Source of the DNA: a virus
Reading direction: 5' to 3' (one strand)
IMG/VR virus record: IMGVR_UViG_3300030012_001254
Coordinates: 1-25,483 of that record
Length of the DNA stretch: 25,483 bases
This document shows, in pieces, positions 24,449 through 25,483 of the stretch. Each line of letters begins with the position of its first letter. Position 1 is the first letter of the stretch. Made by a program: the position numbers and the translations under genes. The notes beneath the pieces are model-generated. The model had not been told where the DNA came from. It searched no databases and saw only the letters and a list, made by a program, of their open reading frames with translations.

Positions 24449-24856
24449 CTACTGTTGTATAGTCGCTAAGAATTCATTTCCTATTGTGTTGTCGTCGTAT
24501 TCTTCGTTAGCCATTACTCCACTTCGCCATGTTTCACGCCTTACTGTTCCAAACTGTTTCATACTTTCTTGTAGTTTAGTTTTAATTTGTTCTTCCCTTT
24601 GTAGTCTTTGGAAATGATTTTCTATTTGTCTGTCTAACAACCTTATTTCTATCTTATCATTTAGTGATAAATCAAATAGTGCCTTCATAACCATAATCGC
24701 TCCTACTGTGATAAGCCCGAATAAAACAGAATGGGCTAATGCTCCATAAGGAAAACCTAGACCATATGCTGAATAAAAATATACATTCGCTCCGCTAACC
24801 GTTCCGACAAATAAAATTGTCATAACCAACCTTGTATCTTGACTTAATGCCGCCAT
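24449..24856 (-). CDS. Two-helix membrane protein with cytoplasmic coiled coil
   Basis: This is a 135-residue protein. ATG follows SD GAGGT. Two hydrophobic helices, about 9-30 and 39-61 (the latter including HSVLFGLITVGAIMVMKALF), form a hairpin. A charged helix (KIEIRLLDRQIENHFQRLQR) and an acidic tail follow. It could be an internal membrane or cell-envelope protein or, in a tailed virus, a holin-like or ejection protein. Its place ahead of the small membrane protein and the GTPase suggests a common membrane complex. The function is unknown. Confidence 0.6.
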   Translation of the reverse strand: MAALSQDTRLVMTILFVGTVSGANVYFYSAYGLGFPYGALAHSVLFGLITVGAIMVMKALFDLSLNDKIEIRLLDRQIENHFQRLQREEQIKTKLQESMKQFGTVRRETWRSGVMANEEYDDNTIGNEFLATIQQ

Positions 24857-24865
24857 AATAAAACC

Positions 24866-25171
24866 TCAATTGAACTCGACGGAGATATTAGCCGTAGAAC
24901 TTCCCGCTTCGGTTATTTCTAGGAATATCCCATTCCTACACAAAACACCATGCATGTCGTATTCTAAGTTATAGTGTCCGTTAGTTGCTTGATGTATTCT
25001 AGCAACTTCTGTTCCCGTGTTGTCTGTTCCATTGAAAACTTTAACCGTTACTGCATCTCCACCGGAGATTGAGATTGCCGAATGAATACTAACTAACTTA
25101 GCCTGTTCATTACTGACAACCGCACTTGCGCCTAAAACACCACTACTTCTGCATCCGCCTATACCTGCCAT
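24866..25171 (-). CDS. Small beta-rich virion protein (possible decoration protein)
   Basis: This is a 101-residue protein. ATG follows SD AGGTGAGAG. The sequence alternates hydrophobic and polar residues as in a beta sandwich: LVSIHSAISISGGDAVTVKV, then GTEVARIHQATNGHYNLEYD, then HGVLCRNGIFLEITEAGSST. The last part, HGVxxxNGIFLEI, is a pattern seen in small marine phage structural proteins. Its place upstream of the connector and probably downstream of the capsid gene suggests capsid decoration or a collar role. A hairpin precedes its SD. The assignment is by style and position. Confidence 0.6.
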   Translation of the reverse strand: MAGIGGCRSSGVLGASAVVSNEQAKLVSIHSAISISGGDAVTVKVFNGTDNTGTEVARIHQATNGHYNLEYDMHGVLCRNGIFLEITEAGSSTANISVEFN

Positions 25172-25190
25172 ACTCTCACCTGTTCAATTA

Positions 25191-25207
25191 GTGGAGAAAG
25201 ACTCCAC
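25191..25207 (-). other. Perfect hairpin between two genes
   Basis: A 6-bp perfect stem (GTGGAG/CTCCAC) with a 5-base loop lies in the 52-base gap before the small beta-rich gene. On the coding strand it is followed by TAATTGAAC, not a T run, so it is a poor terminator. It may be a processing or RNA stability element. An AT-rich ATTAAATA lies just before it. Confidence 0.4.
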
Positions 25208-25223
25208 CTATTTAATGTAGCGA

Positions 25224-25483
25224 TTACTCTTTCTTTGCTTTAGAAGAAGTTTTTGCTTTTGGTTTAGGTTTTGGCTTAGGCTTGGGCTTTGCTTTTTTAG
25301 GCAGAAGTTCATCTGCTAAATCTTTAGCAGTTGAAATATCCTTTCCAGTTTCTTTACAGCCCATTAGAACAAGTTTATCCGACAATGCTAACAATTCTTC
25401 ACGGTCTTCTTCACTAAAAACAAAGAAATAATTTGGGTCGGAAAGACGAAGGACAGCCCATTTTACTGAAACTGTCGCTTCTT
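25224..25483 (-). CDS. Protein with Lys/Pro-rich C-terminal tail, C-terminal part
   Basis: These are the last 85 residues of a gene entering from the right edge. A helical segment (SEEDREELLALSDKLVLMG, then DLADELLP) is followed by an extended tail of alternating Lys and Pro (KPKPKPKPKPKAK) ending SSKAKKE. The tail is strongly basic and probably disordered; such tails often contact DNA or acidic partners. It is likely part of the head gene set, but the start is outside the window and no family is recognised. Confidence 0.6.
   Translation of the reverse strand, partial: EATVSVKWAVLRLSDPNYFFVFSEEDREELLALSDKLVLMGCKETGKDISTAKDLADELLPKKAKPKPKPKPKPKAKTSSKAKKE

Noticed and set aside
25191-25207. 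Intrinsic terminator
   Set aside because: The stem is not followed by a T run on the coding strand, and transcription of the next genes would need to continue.
1-25483. tRNA genes, CRISPR arrays, insertion sequences, attachment sites
   Set aside because: No cloverleaf with a CCA-type end, no regularly spaced repeats, no terminal inverted repeats and no integrase gene were seen.

Overview
The window is one uninterrupted late (structural) operon of a head-tailed dsDNA virus. Every gene I can support reads on the minus strand, so gene order runs from the right end of the window to the left. Genes abut or overlap by a few bases, and nearly every one has a visible Shine-Dalgarno (SD) sequence, often lying on the stop codon of the gene before it. 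No stretch longer than about 60 bases lacks a gene. There are no rRNA, tRNA, CRISPR, transposon or plus-strand genes that I can support.

Organism. The sequence is AT-rich (I estimate about 36% GC). Isoleucine ATA and arginine AGA are common, and TTG and GTG starts are frequent. SD sequences of the GGTGA type sit very close to the start codon. Together with the protein style this suggests a siphovirus-like virus or provirus of a marine archaeon. That host call is an inference; a bacterial host is not excluded. The left-hand tail genes follow the classic siphovirus order: connector, tail completion, tube, two chaperone frames, tape measure, distal tail, hub, fibres. No sheath gene is seen. Terminase, portal and major capsid genes are not in the window and probably lie beyond the right end.

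Layout, right to left. (1) 25483-24866: the end of a lysine/proline-tailed protein, then a small beta-rich protein that may decorate the virion. (2) 24856-22381: an unusual block of two small membrane proteins, a Ras/Arf-like GTPase with all five G motifs, a putative zinc-binding protein and a helical protein with a Gly/Gln-rich tail. (3) 22370-17558: a 600-residue unknown protein, a head-tail connector candidate, a Gln/Pro-rich protein, a small helical protein and a tail-completion candidate. (4) 17527-13143: a long tail tube protein, a 41-residue basic protein, a tail-assembly chaperone pair joined by a well-formed -1 frameshift signal, and the tape measure protein. (5) 13138-236: a distal-tail candidate, a lectin-like (LamG) protein, a 2825-residue hub protein built of repeated beta modules, and three adhesion or fibre proteins. 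(6) 226-1: the start of a SAM-dependent methyltransferase-like gene.

Three observations stand out. The palindromes GATC, GTAC, AGCT and ACGT appear to be absent from the whole window, although dozens of each would be expected. The chaperone frameshift signal has the three parts of the E. coli dnaX signal (upstream SD, A AAA AAG, downstream hairpin). A small GTPase is encoded inside the virion operon beside membrane proteins.
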